From JBBQXK01 sp052387255 (GTDB lineage: Bacteria; Pseudomonadota; Alphaproteobacteria; Rhodobacterales; Rhodobacteraceae), in assembly GCA_052387255.1 (NCBI GenBank), contig JBQTJI010000005.1, forward strand, positions 1-64,000: DNA of 64,000 nt, written 5' to 3'. The notes beneath the pieces were generated by a model, which did no database searches, was not told the DNA's origin, and worked only from the letters and a program-made list of their open reading frames with translations. The position numbers were made by a program, and so were the translations under genes. The stretch's first letter is position 1; every line of letters begins with the position of its first letter. This document shows, in pieces, positions 32,782 to 42,143 of the stretch.

Positions 32782-34437
32782 TTACCTCGCAAACCTCTTG
32801 TACTTCACCCGCTTCGGTTCCACCGAGTCCGGCCCCAACCGCCTGATCTTGTCCTCCTCATAGGCCTCGAAGTTCCCCTCGAACCATTCCACATGCGCGT
32901 CCCCTTCGAACGCGAGAATGTGGGTACAAAGCCGGTCCAGGAAGAATCGGTCGTGGCTGATGATGATGGCGCAGCCGGCGAAATCCTCGATGGCGGCCTC
33001 AAGGGCCTGCAGGGTTTCGACGTCCAGGTCGTTGGTCGGCTCGTCGAGGAGCAAAACGTTGCCGCCGGAGCGCAGCAGTTTCGCCATGTGGACGCGGTTG
33101 CGCTCGCCGCCCGACAGGACGCCGACCTTCTTCTGCTGGTCGGTGCCCTTGAAGTTGAAGGCGCCGGCGTAGACGCGGCTGTTCACGTCCATGTCGCCGA
33201 GATGGATCACCTCGGCCCCGCCCGAGATTTCCTCCCATGCGGTTTTCGCAGGGTCGAGGGCATCGCGGGATTGGTCGACGTAGGCCAGTTGCACCGTGGT
33301 GCCGAGGACAATCGACCCCTCGTCGGGCGTCTCCTGCCCGGTGATCATGCGGAACAGGGTGGACTTGCCGGCACCATTGGGGCCGATCACGCCCACGATG
33401 GCACCGGGCGGCACGGTGAAGGTCAGGTCCTCGATCAGCAGCTTGTCGCCCATGTGTTTCTTCAGACCGGTGACCTCGATCACCTTGCCGCCCAGACGCT
33501 CACCGTTGGGGATGATGATCTGGCTGACCGAGGCCCGTTCGCGCACGGTCTGCGACGCCATCTCGTTGTACTTGGAAATCCGCGCCTTGGACTTGGCCTG
33601 CCGCGCCTTGGCCCCGGCGCGGATCCATTCAAGCTCTTTCTCCAGCACCTTCTGCTTGGACTTGTCTTCGCGCGCCTCCTGCTGCATGCGCTTGGCCTTC
33701 TGCTCCAGCCAGGCGGTATAGTTGCCCTCGTAGGGAATGCCCCGGCCACGGTCCAGTTCCAGGATCCACGACGTGATGTCGTCCAGGAAATAGCGGTCGT
33801 GGGTAACGATCAGGATGGTGCCCTTGTAGTCGATCAGGTGCTTCTGCAGCCAGGCGATGGATTCGGCATCCAGGTGGTTGGTCGGTTCGTCCAGAAGCAG
33901 CATGTCGGGGGCCTCGAGCAGCAGCTTGGTCAGCGCCACGCGGCGGCGTTCCCCGCCTGACAGGCTGTCCACGTCCGCATCGTCGGGCGGGCAGCGCAGG
34001 GCGTCCATGGCGACGCCCACCGAAGCCTCAAGTTCCCACAGATTGCCTGCGTCGATCTGGTCCTGCAGGGCGGCCATCTCGTCTGCCGTCTCGTCGGAAT
34101 AGTTCATCGCCAGTTCGTTGTAGCGCTCCAGGATCGCGGTCTTGTCGGCCACGCCCAGCATGACGTTGCCCTTCACGTCCAACGTCGGATCAAGCCAGGG
34201 CTCTTGCGGCAGATAGCCCACGCGGGCCCCCTTGGCCGCCCAGGCCTCGCCCTTGAAGTCGGTGTCCTGGCCCGCCATGATCCGCAGAAGCGACGACTTG
34301 CCCGAGCCGTTCACGCCGACGACGCCGATCTTGACGCCGGGCAGGAAATTCAGGCGGATGTTCTCGAACACCTTCTTGCCGCCGGGATAGGCCTTGGACA
34401 CGCCATCCATGTGATAGACATACTGATAGCTGGCCAT
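32782..34437 (-). CDS. ettA: Energy-dependent translational throttle protein EttA
   Basis: EttA is an ABC-F ATPase that binds the ribosomal E site and gates the first peptide bond according to ATP/ADP. The 551-residue protein has two ABC domains: Walker A GVNGSGKSS (~43) and GPNGAGKST (~350), signatures SLSGGERRRVAL and VLSGGERNRVHM, with DEPTNHLD and DEPTNDLD. Between them lies the basic P-site-tRNA linker (KAKRMQQEAREDKSKQK). The length and the start ASYQYVYHMDGVSKAYPGGK are characteristic of EttA. It is monocistronic. Confidence 0.95.
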   Translation of the reverse strand: MASYQYVYHMDGVSKAYPGGKKVFENIRLNFLPGVKIGVVGVNGSGKSSLLRIMAGQDTDFKGEAWAAKGARVGYLPQEPWLDPTLDVKGNVMLGVADKTAILERYNELAMNYSDETADEMAALQDQIDAGNLWELEASVGVAMDALRCPPDDADVDSLSGGERRRVALTKLLLEAPDMLLLDEPTNHLDAESIAWLQKHLIDYKGTILIVTHDRYFLDDITSWILELDRGRGIPYEGNYTAWLEQKAKRMQQEAREDKSKQKVLEKELEWIRAGAKARQAKSKARISKYNEMASQTVRERASVSQIIIPNGERLGGKVIEVTGLKKHMGDKLLIEDLTFTVPPGAIVGVIGPNGAGKSTLFRMITGQETPDEGSIVLGTTVQLAYVDQSRDALDPAKTAWEEISGGAEVIHLGDMDVNSRVYAGAFNFKGTDQQKKVGVLSGGERNRVHMAKLLRSGGNVLLLDEPTNDLDVETLQALEAAIEDFAGCAIIISHDRFFLDRLCTHILAFEGDAHVEWFEGNFEAYEEDKIRRLGPDSVEPKRVKYKRFAR

Positions 34438-34528
34438 GCGCGCGTTCCTTCGGGGCTGGTGGGAAAGTGGCGTCTGAATAGAGGGATTTCATGAAGCCTT
34501 CAACGGGGCTTGGCTAAGGGTGGGGCAG

Positions 34529-35851
34529 GTGGTCTTGGCGAGGGACAGGGTGGGCAAGCGGCGGGGTACGGGGTGGCTTGCAGCGGCGCTGTGCCTGGGG
34601 CTGGCGGCCTGCGACGTGCCGATCAAGCTGGCCGAGACGCCGACGCTGTACCGCATGGGCCTGGGCTTTTCGATGGCCGAGGTGCCCCCGCCCCTGCGCA
34701 GCGTGAACCCCGAGATCCTGTATGTCACCGACCGCAAGCCCGTGACCCGGGACGGCCAGCATGTGGGCTATGGCCACGAGCGGTCGGAGTCGATGGCCTT
34801 TGGCGTGGCGCGGGTGCGGTTCGGCGACTTTGCCAGCTGGACTGACCTGCTGGCGCGGGCCGACACGCGCGAACGCCGACGCGAAAGCCTGACCACCGAC
34901 AGCTACGAGGAACGCCTGCGCTTTCCCGAGACGCCGCTGCCGCCGGTCGTGCGCAACGGGGTGGCGGGACCCGACCCTGTGGCGGCGGCCGAATACGCGG
35001 GCAGTGTCGCGGCTTTCCGGGGTGAAGTGGCCGCGCGGCTGGCCCAGACGGACCGCAAGGAGGCCATCGTGTTCATCCATGGCTTCAACAACGAACTCGA
35101 CGACGGCCTGGCGACGGCGGCCAGCCTGTGGCACTTTGCGGGCCGCATCGGGGTGCCGATCAGCTATTCCTGGCCGGCGGGCAACAAGGGGGTCACGGCC
35201 TATATCAAGGACCGCGAATCGGGCGAGTTCTCGATCTTCCATCTGAAAGAGTTCCTGCGTGCGCTTGCGGGTGTGCCGGGGCTGGAAAAGGTGCACATCA
35301 TCGCCCATTCGCGGGGGGCGGATGTCACCACGACGGCGCTGCGCGAACTGGCCATCTTCGAACACGGCGCTGGCCGCGATCCGCGCCGGACGCTCAAGAT
35401 CGAGACGCTGATCCTGGCCGCGCCCGATCTTGATTTCGGCGTGGTGCGCCAGCGGCTTGCGGCCGAGAATGCGGCGGCGGTGATCGGGCAGGCCTACATC
35501 TACATCAACCCGCGCGACGGGGCTTTGGGGGTGGCGCAGGCCCTGGCGACGGGCACGCGCATCGGGCGGCTGTCGCCCGAGAAGCTGACCGAAAAGGAAT
35601 GGGCGGAACTGGGGCAGATCCCCAACGTGCACTTCATCAATGTCGAGGCGGCGGGGGGCCGGGTGGGCCACGCCTATTTCCGCGACAACCCGGCGGTGCT
35701 GTCGGATGTGGTGCTCACCTTGCGCACCGGCGCGCTGCCGGGGTCGCCGGAACGCCCGCTCGACCCGGTGCGCAGCCAGTTCTGGAACCTGCACAGCAAC
35801 TATCCCGGCCCCCGCATCGTGGTGGTCCGGCGGATGAACAGCGACCGCTAG
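34529..35851 (+). CDS. DUF900 alpha/beta-hydrolase lipoprotein
   Basis: A lipoprotein of about 440 residues: the leader ends in a lipobox LGLAACD around residue 25-28. The core is the DUF900 alpha/beta hydrolase: VFIHGFNNELDDGLATAA (oxyanion region), SYSWPAGNKG, and the nucleophile elbow HIIAHSRGADV with Ser in HSRGA. ETLILAAPDLD carries the likely acidic residue and GRVGHAYF the likely His. The substrate is unknown. The GTG at 34529 is preferred over GTG 34520, since AAGGG stands at proper distance. It diverges from ettA. Confidence 0.82.
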   Translation: MVLARDRVGKRRGTGWLAAALCLGLAACDVPIKLAETPTLYRMGLGFSMAEVPPPLRSVNPEILYVTDRKPVTRDGQHVGYGHERSESMAFGVARVRFGDFASWTDLLARADTRERRRESLTTDSYEERLRFPETPLPPVVRNGVAGPDPVAAAEYAGSVAAFRGEVAARLAQTDRKEAIVFIHGFNNELDDGLATAASLWHFAGRIGVPISYSWPAGNKGVTAYIKDRESGEFSIFHLKEFLRALAGVPGLEKVHIIAHSRGADVTTTALRELAIFEHGAGRDPRRTLKIETLILAAPDLDFGVVRQRLAAENAAAVIGQAYIYINPRDGALGVAQALATGTRIGRLSPEKLTEKEWAELGQIPNVHFINVEAAGGRVGHAYFRDNPAVLSDVVLTLRTGALPGSPERPLDPVRSQFWNLHSNYPGPRIVVVRRMNSDR

Positions 35852-36300
35852 GCCAGTGTCCTGGCAAACCAGTGATGGGCATAGGAATTGTCGTTGTAGC
35901 GCGCAACCGGCGTCCAGCCGAGGCGGGTGTACAGCGCCACGGCCTCGGTCAGCGTGGCGTTGGTGTCCAGGCGCAGGTGGGTCAGTCCCATCCTTTGGGC
36001 TTCGGCCTCCACCGCCTGCATCAGGTGCCGCGCCAGACCCTGGCCGCGCGCGGCGGGGGCGACCCACAGGCGTTTCACCTCGCCCCGCACCGGGCCGTCG
36101 CGGGTCAGGGCGACGCATCCCATCGGGGCATCGGCCATGGCCAGCAGGAACGCGCCCTGCGGCGGGCGGTAGAGTGCGGGATCGGCGGGCGGACCGGGGT
36201 CGAAACCGCCCGGAAAACGGGCGTCGAGTTCGGCGAAATAGGCCGCAAGTGCGGCGTGCGCCGCAGGCAGGGCCGGGTCGGTCAGGGCGATCACGGTCAT
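35848..36300 (-). CDS. GNAT-family N-acetyltransferase
   Basis: A 150-residue protein with the GNAT acetyl-CoA loop VKRLWVAPAARGQGLARHLM near residue 80-95 and the C-terminal motif LRLDTNATLTEAVALYTRLG. The substrate cannot be inferred. Its stop codon overlaps that of the converging DUF900 gene by a few bases, so no terminator separates them. Confidence 0.88.
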   Translation of the reverse strand: MTVIALTDPALPAAHAALAAYFAELDARFPGGFDPGPPADPALYRPPQGAFLLAMADAPMGCVALTRDGPVRGEVKRLWVAPAARGQGLARHLMQAVEAEAQRMGLTHLRLDTNATLTEAVALYTRLGWTPVARYNDNSYAHHWFARTLA

Positions 36301-36420
36301 GGCCGACAGCCTGCGTCAGGCCGGGCCCCGGTGCAAGCAGGGTCCCGCGCGCGGTCGCTTGCTTGACGGCGGATCGGCGGCGGTGCCAACGTCGCCAGCG
36401 ACAATGGGGCAGGCGGACAG

Positions 36421-37035
36421 ATGCGGAACGGTTTCCCGGTCGCCACGCGCGGCATGGTGGTGGGGCTTCTGGGGGGGTCGTTCGACCCGGCCCACGCGGG
36501 CCACGTCCACATTACGCGCGAGGCGCTGAAGCGGTTCCGGCTGGACCGGGTCTGGTGGCTGGTGACGCCGGGCAACCCGCTGAAACCCCGGGGTCCCGCG
36601 CCGCTGTCTGCGCGGCTGGATCAGGCGCGCCGGGTGATGGTGCACCCGCGCGTCGCCGTGACCGGCATCGAGGCGCAGCTTGGTACGCGGTACACCGCTG
36701 AAACGCTGGCGCGGCTGCAGGCGATTTATCCCGGTGTCCGCTTTGTCTGGCTGATGGGGGCCGACAATCTGGCGCAGTTCCACCGCTGGGACCGCTGGCA
36801 GCGCATCCTGGCGACGGTGCCCGTGGGCGTGCTGGCCCGTCCCGGCGGGGCCGCGCGGGCACGCCTGGCCCCCGCCCCGCGCATGTTCGCCGCCGCGCGC
36901 CTGCGCCAGTCCTCCGCGATCACGCTGGGGCACAAGCCCGCCCCGGCCTGGAGCTTTGTCAACCTGCCGATGGTGGCCCTGTCCTCGTCCGCCATCCGCG
37001 CGAAGGGCGCATGGCGCGCCAAGGGCCGCCCCTGA
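36421..37035 (+). CDS. nadD: Nicotinate-nucleotide adenylyltransferase
   Basis: NadD transfers AMP to nicotinate mononucleotide in NAD synthesis. The 204-residue protein shows GLLGGSFDPAHAGHVHI (nucleotidyltransferase HxGH motif), VWWLVTPGNPLKP, FVWLMGADNLAQFHRW and the C-terminal SSSAIRAKG. Length is normal. rsfS and obgE, frequent neighbours elsewhere, are absent. Confidence 0.95.
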   Translation: MRNGFPVATRGMVVGLLGGSFDPAHAGHVHITREALKRFRLDRVWWLVTPGNPLKPRGPAPLSARLDQARRVMVHPRVAVTGIEAQLGTRYTAETLARLQAIYPGVRFVWLMGADNLAQFHRWDRWQRILATVPVGVLARPGGAARARLAPAPRMFAAARLRQSSAITLGHKPAPAWSFVNLPMVALSSSAIRAKGAWRAKGRP

Positions 37036-37080
37036 GGGCCGTCACGCCTTTATCCCAAGGCGGACGGGACGCGCCCGCCG

Positions 37081-38064
37081 TCAGGACCGCAGGCGCGGGG
37101 CAGGTCCCAGGGAAAAGAAATCAAGCCAGACCTCGCCCCCTTTCATCACCAGCGGCAACGATGCGCGGCCCGGCTGGCCCGAGGTTTCGGCCTTCCTCCG
37201 GGCGAACTCGGCCCAGGTCGCCGCAATGCCGGGCTGCATCGCACCCGCCGACACTGCGATGTCCAGCGCCTGGTCCCATCCCGACAGGGTCAGATCGATC
37301 TGGCCCGCCGCGAAACCGTTCTCGTCGGGGGTCAGCCGACCCGTTCCGTCGATCTCGATCTCGCCCCAGACAAGTTGCATCGCCGTGATCTCGATGACCT
37401 CGGGCGTCGGCTGCGTCTGACCGGCGAAACGGTCGACCGGTGCGCTGAAGGCAATGCTGGCTTCGACATGCACTGTCGCGTCGCCCTGCGGCAGGCGCAG
37501 GCCTGCACTGGCCGCGTTCAGGGCGGGATCGGGGCGCAGTCCCACGAGGTCCAGTCCGATGTCATGGGTGTCCTTGCGCGACGGGTCGCGCCGCGTGCCA
37601 AGGCGCAGTTCCCCGACCTGCACCACCGGCATCATCGCCAACCGCAGCGCAAGGCCCTCGCCCGCGACCACGATCCGGTCCAGCGTCAGCGCCCGGCTGG
37701 GGCTGGCCACAACACTTGCCTGCAGCTTGTCCGCCGTCAGGCCCAGTTCGCCGCCGTCGGCCATCACAAGGCTCTGGTCCGGCGGAAAGGCCGCGATCAG
37801 GTGCCAGGGCTTGTAGCTGAGCGCGAAGACCTGCAGGAAGGGCGCGCGCCAGACCATCGGCCCCCCCTCTCCGACCGCCAGGTCGGTCAGCGTCAGGTCG
37901 AACCGGTTGGGAAACCCCGCGACATCGGCCCCTGCCGCCTGCACCTGGGGGGCCTGCGCCGCCAGCCAGTCGCGCACGCCGCGTTCCAGCACCGTCGCGC
38001 CCACGAACCAGTATCCGCCCCACAGGGCCGACAGCGCCAGCACCACCCCCAGCAAACGCCGCAT
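37081..38064 (-). CDS. DUF2125 family protein
   Basis: The 327-residue protein has one N-terminal hydrophobic segment (LLGVVLALSALWGGYWFVGATV), a signal or anchor. The rest is a beta-rich domain typical of DUF2125: GFPNRFDLTLTDL, WRAPFLQVFALSYKPWHLI and the final GEVWLDFFSLGPAPRL. It should face the periplasm; the function of the family is not known. It converges on nadD and diverges from the ChaC-like gene. Confidence 0.85.
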   Translation of the reverse strand: MRRLLGVVLALSALWGGYWFVGATVLERGVRDWLAAQAPQVQAAGADVAGFPNRFDLTLTDLAVGEGGPMVWRAPFLQVFALSYKPWHLIAAFPPDQSLVMADGGELGLTADKLQASVVASPSRALTLDRIVVAGEGLALRLAMMPVVQVGELRLGTRRDPSRKDTHDIGLDLVGLRPDPALNAASAGLRLPQGDATVHVEASIAFSAPVDRFAGQTQPTPEVIEITAMQLVWGEIEIDGTGRLTPDENGFAAGQIDLTLSGWDQALDIAVSAGAMQPGIAATWAEFARRKAETSGQPGRASLPLVMKGGEVWLDFFSLGPAPRLRS

Positions 38065-38117
38065 CGCCGCCCCTTCCGCCTGGCCCGTCCGCTGCTATCT
38101 AGGGCGTCGGCGCGACG

Positions 38118-38678
38118 ATGGGAATGTGCGAACCGATGACGCAGGCGGCGATGTGGGTGTTCGGCTATGGCTCGCTGATCTGGGACCCGGGCTTTGCCGT
38201 GGCCGAACGGCGGGTTGCGCGCGTGCGAGGCTGGCACCGCAGCTTCTGCATGCGCTCGGTCCACTACCGTGGCAGCGCCACGGCACCGGGGCTGGTCCTG
38301 GCGCTGGACCGGGCCGAGGGGGCATCCTGCGACGGCGTCGCGCTGCGGGTGCCTGCGGGGGCCGAAGAGGCGACGCTGGCCTATCTGCGCGAACGCGAAC
38401 TGATCTCCTATGCCTATCTCGAGACGACGCTGCCCTGCGTGCTGCAGGACGGGCCCGAGGTGATGGCGGTTTCCTTTGTCATCAACCAGGCAAACGACCA
38501 GTACTGCGGCCGCCTGACCCCCGAGGATCAGGCTTCGATCATCGCCGCCTCGCACGGCGTCCGGGGGCCGAACCGCGACTACCTGTATGCCACTGTCGCG
38601 CATCTGGCCGGGCTTGGTATCGCCGACGCCGAACTTGCGGCCCTGGCCGCACGGGTGCGTGAAATCGCGGGGGACTGA
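38118..38678 (+). CDS. ChaC-like gamma-glutamylcyclotransferase
   Basis: ChaC enzymes cleave glutathione to 5-oxoproline and Cys-Gly. The 186-residue protein has the substrate loop VFGYGSLIWDPGF near the N-terminus, a predicted catalytic Glu in LRERELISYAYLE, and the C-terminal NRDYLYATVAHLAGLGI. Several in-frame ATGs precede the conserved core (38118, 38124, 38136, 38151), none with a strong ribosome site; the first is used. Confidence 0.9.
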   Translation: MGMCEPMTQAAMWVFGYGSLIWDPGFAVAERRVARVRGWHRSFCMRSVHYRGSATAPGLVLALDRAEGASCDGVALRVPAGAEEATLAYLRERELISYAYLETTLPCVLQDGPEVMAVSFVINQANDQYCGRLTPEDQASIIAASHGVRGPNRDYLYATVAHLAGLGIADAELAALAARVREIAGD

Positions 38679-38753
38679 CCCCTTGGCGGTTGCCGGGGGC
38701 CGCTGCCGCATCCTATGGTCCGCCGCGTAAGGCACAAGGGTCCGTGACGCCTG

Positions 38754-39971
38754 ATGGACAGAACCAGCCAATCCTCCGGGCCGTCCTTTTCGCAGCCCCT
38801 TCGCCCGATCGTGTCGATGCTGGCGGTGCTGGGGCTGGTGACCGCCGGCGTCTGGATCGGGCGCGAGGTGATCTTTGGCATCCTGGCGGTGAACCCCTGG
38901 CTGAACGGGTTCATCGCCCTTGTCTTCCTGCTGGGGGTGGTCACCTGTTTCTGGCAACTGGCGCAACTGGCGCGGTCGGTGGTGTGGATCAAGGGGTTCG
39001 TGGGGCGGCGCGCAGGCTATGACGCGCGGTCGGCCCCGCAACTCTTGGCCCCGCTGGCAGCCCTTCTGGCACATCGCACCAACCGGATGCAGATCTCGAC
39101 GATCTCGCAGCGGTCGATCCTCGATTCCGTGGCGACCCGGCTGGACGAGGCACGCGAGATCACGCGCTACCTGGGCAACCTTCTCATCTTCCTGGGGCTT
39201 CTGGGCACCTTCTATGGCCTGGCCACGACCATTCCGGCCATGGTCGAGACCATCCGCAACCTGGCCCCGGCAGAGGGCGAAAGCGGCGTCGATGTCTTTG
39301 CCAAGCTGATCGTGGGGCTTGAGTCGCAGCTTGGCGGCATGGGCACGGCGTTTTCGTCCTCGCTTCTGGGGCTGGCGGGGTCGCTGGTGGTGGGCCTGCT
39401 CGACCTGTTCGCGGGACATGGCCAGAACCGGTTCTTCCGCGAGCTTGAAGAATGGTCGTCCACCATCACCCGCGTCGGCCTGTCGCCGTCCGACACCGGC
39501 GGCGAGGGCGAGGGGACGGCGGGCAGCGGTGTGCTGTCGGAGCAGATCGAGGCCCTTGCCGCCGTGGTGGAACGGGGCGAAGCCGCACGGGCGGCATCGG
39601 ATGCGCGCGTGGTGGCACTGATCGGCACCATCGACCGGCTGGCGGCCCGGCTGGAGGCCGACGGCCGGCAGGCCCCGGACGTGGTGGCGGGCCAGCAGCA
39701 GGCTGCCGCAGCACAAAGCGCGGCCCTGGACCGCATCGCGGCGGGGCAAGAGGCGGCGGCGGCGGCCCTGGCGGTTCTGGCCGCGCCCGAAGGCGGCCCG
39801 CATGTCGATGCCGAAAGCCGCATGCGCCTGCGGTCCATCGACGTGCAGCTTCTGCGCATCCTCGAGGAAATCTCGGCCGGTCGGCAGGAAAGCATCAGCG
39901 ACCTGCGCGCAGACCTCGCCGCCCTGACCGCCGCCATCCGGCAGTTGGGGCGCGGGGCGGGGGTGCGCTAG
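38754..39971 (+). CDS. MotA/TolQ/ExbB-like proton channel protein
   Basis: A 405-residue membrane protein. Two hydrophobic segments lie near residues 15-65 (IVSMLAVLGLVTAGVWIG, GFIALVFLLGVVTCFW) and two more form the MotA/ExbB core (NLLIFLGLLGTFYGLATTIPA near 145-165, GTAFSSSLLGLAGSLVVGLL near 195-220). The C-terminal 170 residues are helical and probably coiled coil (EAARAASDARVVALIGTIDR). It ends where the OmpA-family partner begins, with no base between stop and start. Together they look like a stator-type pair; the process driven is unknown. Confidence 0.8.
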   Translation: MDRTSQSSGPSFSQPLRPIVSMLAVLGLVTAGVWIGREVIFGILAVNPWLNGFIALVFLLGVVTCFWQLAQLARSVVWIKGFVGRRAGYDARSAPQLLAPLAALLAHRTNRMQISTISQRSILDSVATRLDEAREITRYLGNLLIFLGLLGTFYGLATTIPAMVETIRNLAPAEGESGVDVFAKLIVGLESQLGGMGTAFSSSLLGLAGSLVVGLLDLFAGHGQNRFFRELEEWSSTITRVGLSPSDTGGEGEGTAGSGVLSEQIEALAAVVERGEAARAASDARVVALIGTIDRLAARLEADGRQAPDVVAGQQQAAAAQSAALDRIAAGQEAAAAALAVLAAPEGGPHVDAESRMRLRSIDVQLLRILEEISAGRQESISDLRADLAALTAAIRQLGRGAGVR

Positions 39972-42143
39972 ATGGCCCTGTCGCGGCACGGCGGACGGCG
40001 CGCGGAACCCCCGGTCTGGTCTGGCTTCGTCGATGCGCTGACGACGCTGCTTCTGGTGCTGATGTTCGTGCTGACGATCTTTGTGGTCGTGCAGTCGGTC
40101 CTGCGCGACACCATCGACGCCCAGGGGTCCAAACTTGACGCGCTGTCGGCCCAGGTGGCCGGGCTGGCGGAGGCGCTTGGCCTCGAGCAGACCCGCACCG
40201 AGGGGCTCGAGGCGGACGTGGCCCGCCTGGGCGGTGATCTGGCGGCGGCGCGGGCGGAAGGCACCGAGCAGGCCGCGCTGATCGCCGCATTGTCCGGGCA
40301 ACTGGCGGCGCGCGAAGGGGAACTGGCCGAGGCGCGCCTGTCCATCACCGGGTTCGAGGCGCAGGTGGCCAGCCTTCTCGCCGAACGCGACGCCGCGCGG
40401 GGCGAAGGGGCGCGGCTGGCCGCCGACCTCACGGCATCCCAGGCCGCCGAGGTCGCCCTGCGCAGCGAAACCGATGCGCTGACCCTGGCTCTTGCTGCCG
40501 CCCGCACCGAGATCGACGCCGCGACCGAGGCCGCACGCCTGGCCGCCGCCCGGCGCGAGGCGCTGGAGGGGCTGTTGGCCAAGGCGCGCAACGACGTGGC
40601 GGCGGGGGCGGTGGATCTGGCAAAGACCCTTGCCGCGCTGTCCGCCACCGACGCGCGGGCCAGGGGGCTGACCGAGGAACAGGCGCGCCTTGCCGCCGCG
40701 ACGGCGGTGCTCGAGGCGGCAAAGGCGACGGCAGACAGCGACATCGCCGGCCTGCGCAACCGGCTGGCCGCTGTCGAAGCCTCGCTGACCGAGGCCGAGA
40801 AGGCGCGGCTGGCGGCGGCGGCGGCAGCCGAGGCCACGCGCGCCGACCTGGCGGCCCAGATCGCGGCGTTGCAGGCGGACAAGGCCGGGGTCGAGACCGA
40901 TGTGGCTGCGGTGCGCGCCCGGCTGGCCGAGGTCGAAGCCGCGCTGACGGCCGAGGAAAGAGGCCGCTTGTCCGAGGCGGCGGCAGCCGAGGCCGCCCGC
41001 GCCGACCTGGCGGCCCAGATCGCGGCGCTGCAGGCGGACAAGGCCGGGGTCGAGACCGATGTGGCGGCGGTGCGCGCCCGGCTGGCCGAGGTCGAGGCGG
41101 CCCTGACCGCCGAGGAAAAGGCCCGCCTGTCCGAGGCGGCGGCGGCCGAGGCGCTGCGGGCAAGGCTGGCGGACAGCCAGGGTGCCCTGACCGAGGCCGA
41201 GAAGACACGGCTGGCCGACGCCGCCGCCGCCGAGGCCCTGCGCGCGAGGCTCGCCGATGCCGATGCCGAACTGACGGCGATGACGCTGGCGCTGGAAGAG
41301 GAACGCAAGCGCGCAGAGGACACGCTGACCCTGCTGGCCGCCGCCGAGACGGTGGGCCAGACGGCGGAGAACGAGGCCAAGATCAAGGCGGGGCTGCTGG
41401 ACGCCTCGCGCAAGGTGCTGACCGAGAAGGACGCGATGATCCTGTCCGAGCGGCGCAAGGTCGCGGCGCTGAACCAGCAGATCGCGGCCTTGCGGTCGGA
41501 GCTGGGGACGTTGCAGGCGCTTCTGGATGCCAGTGCCGAACGCGACGCGGCGGCGAACGTGCAGCTCGAGGTGCTGGGCGGGCGGCTGAACGCGGCACTT
41601 GCCCAGGTCGCCGCCGAGGAACGCCGCCGCGCCGACCTCGAAGAAGCCGAACGCCGGAGGCTCGAGGCCGAAAAGCAGGATCTGGAACGGTTCCGGTCGG
41701 AATTCTTTGGCGAACTCAGCCAGTTGCTGGCAGGTCGTGACGGCGTGCGGATCGTCGGCGACCGCTTTGTGTTCTCGTCCGAGGTGCTGTTCACGGCAGG
41801 CAGCGCCGACCTGGCCCCCGAGGGTCAGGCCCAGATCGCGGGCGTGGTGGCGACCTTGAACGAGATCGCGGCGGCGATCCCGCCCGGCATCGACTGGATC
41901 ATCCGGGTCGACGGGCATACCGATGACGTGCCCCTGTCGGGAACCGGGGCGTTTGCCGACAACTGGGAACTCAGCCAGGCCCGCGCGCTGTCGGTGGTGC
42001 GCTACATGCAGGGCAGCCTGGGATTTCCGCCCGACCGGCTGGCGGCGACGGGGTTCGGCGAATGGCGGCCCGTGGCCCTGGGGGACAGCGACTATGCCCG
42101 CGCGCTGAACCGGCGGATCGAGCTGAAGCTGACCGAACGCTGA
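39972..42143 (+). CDS. Coiled-coil OmpA-family (MotB-like) protein
   Basis: The product has 723 residues. One membrane helix near the N-terminus (DALTTLLLVLMFVLTIFVVV, about 20-40) with an Asp at its start, as in MotB/ExbD-type partners. Residues 45-580 are a very long Ala/Glu/Arg coiled coil that includes a 53-residue tandem repeat. The C-terminus (~590-720) is an OmpA peptidoglycan-binding domain: VLFTAGSADLAPEGQ, VDGHTDDVPLSG, ELSQARALSVV and NRRIELKL. Directly adjoining the MotA/ExbB-like gene, it probably anchors that channel to the cell wall. Similar pairs occur in relatives without an assigned role. Confidence 0.82.
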   Translation: MALSRHGGRRAEPPVWSGFVDALTTLLLVLMFVLTIFVVVQSVLRDTIDAQGSKLDALSAQVAGLAEALGLEQTRTEGLEADVARLGGDLAAARAEGTEQAALIAALSGQLAAREGELAEARLSITGFEAQVASLLAERDAARGEGARLAADLTASQAAEVALRSETDALTLALAAARTEIDAATEAARLAAARREALEGLLAKARNDVAAGAVDLAKTLAALSATDARARGLTEEQARLAAATAVLEAAKATADSDIAGLRNRLAAVEASLTEAEKARLAAAAAAEATRADLAAQIAALQADKAGVETDVAAVRARLAEVEAALTAEERGRLSEAAAAEAARADLAAQIAALQADKAGVETDVAAVRARLAEVEAALTAEEKARLSEAAAAEALRARLADSQGALTEAEKTRLADAAAAEALRARLADADAELTAMTLALEEERKRAEDTLTLLAAAETVGQTAENEAKIKAGLLDASRKVLTEKDAMILSERRKVAALNQQIAALRSELGTLQALLDASAERDAAANVQLEVLGGRLNAALAQVAAEERRRADLEEAERRRLEAEKQDLERFRSEFFGELSQLLAGRDGVRIVGDRFVFSSEVLFTAGSADLAPEGQAQIAGVVATLNEIAAAIPPGIDWIIRVDGHTDDVPLSGTGAFADNWELSQARALSVVRYMQGSLGFPPDRLAATGFGEWRPVALGDSDYARALNRRIELKLTER
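40842..41159 (+). repeat. Two near-identical 159-bp coding repeats
   Basis: Units starting at 40842 and 41001 encode 53 residues each (ADLAAQIAALQADKAGVETD and onward) and are almost identical at DNA level over their first ~100 bases. The unit before and those after are clearly degenerate relatives. The period keeps frame and fits an extended coiled coil. The near identity suggests a recent duplication or gene conversion. Confidence 0.85.

Noticed and set aside
37893..41918. Very long open frame on the minus strand
   Set aside because: It is antisense to the DUF2125, ChaC-like, ExbB-like and OmpA-like genes, has His/Arg/Gln-rich composition typical of high-GC shadow frames and no recognisable domain.
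38754..42143. Zorya-type antiphage system
   Set aside because: Only the channel and OmpA-like parts are present. Downstream genes are a DUF4013-like membrane protein and a phosphatase-fold protein on the opposite strand, with no ZorC, ZorD or ZorE.
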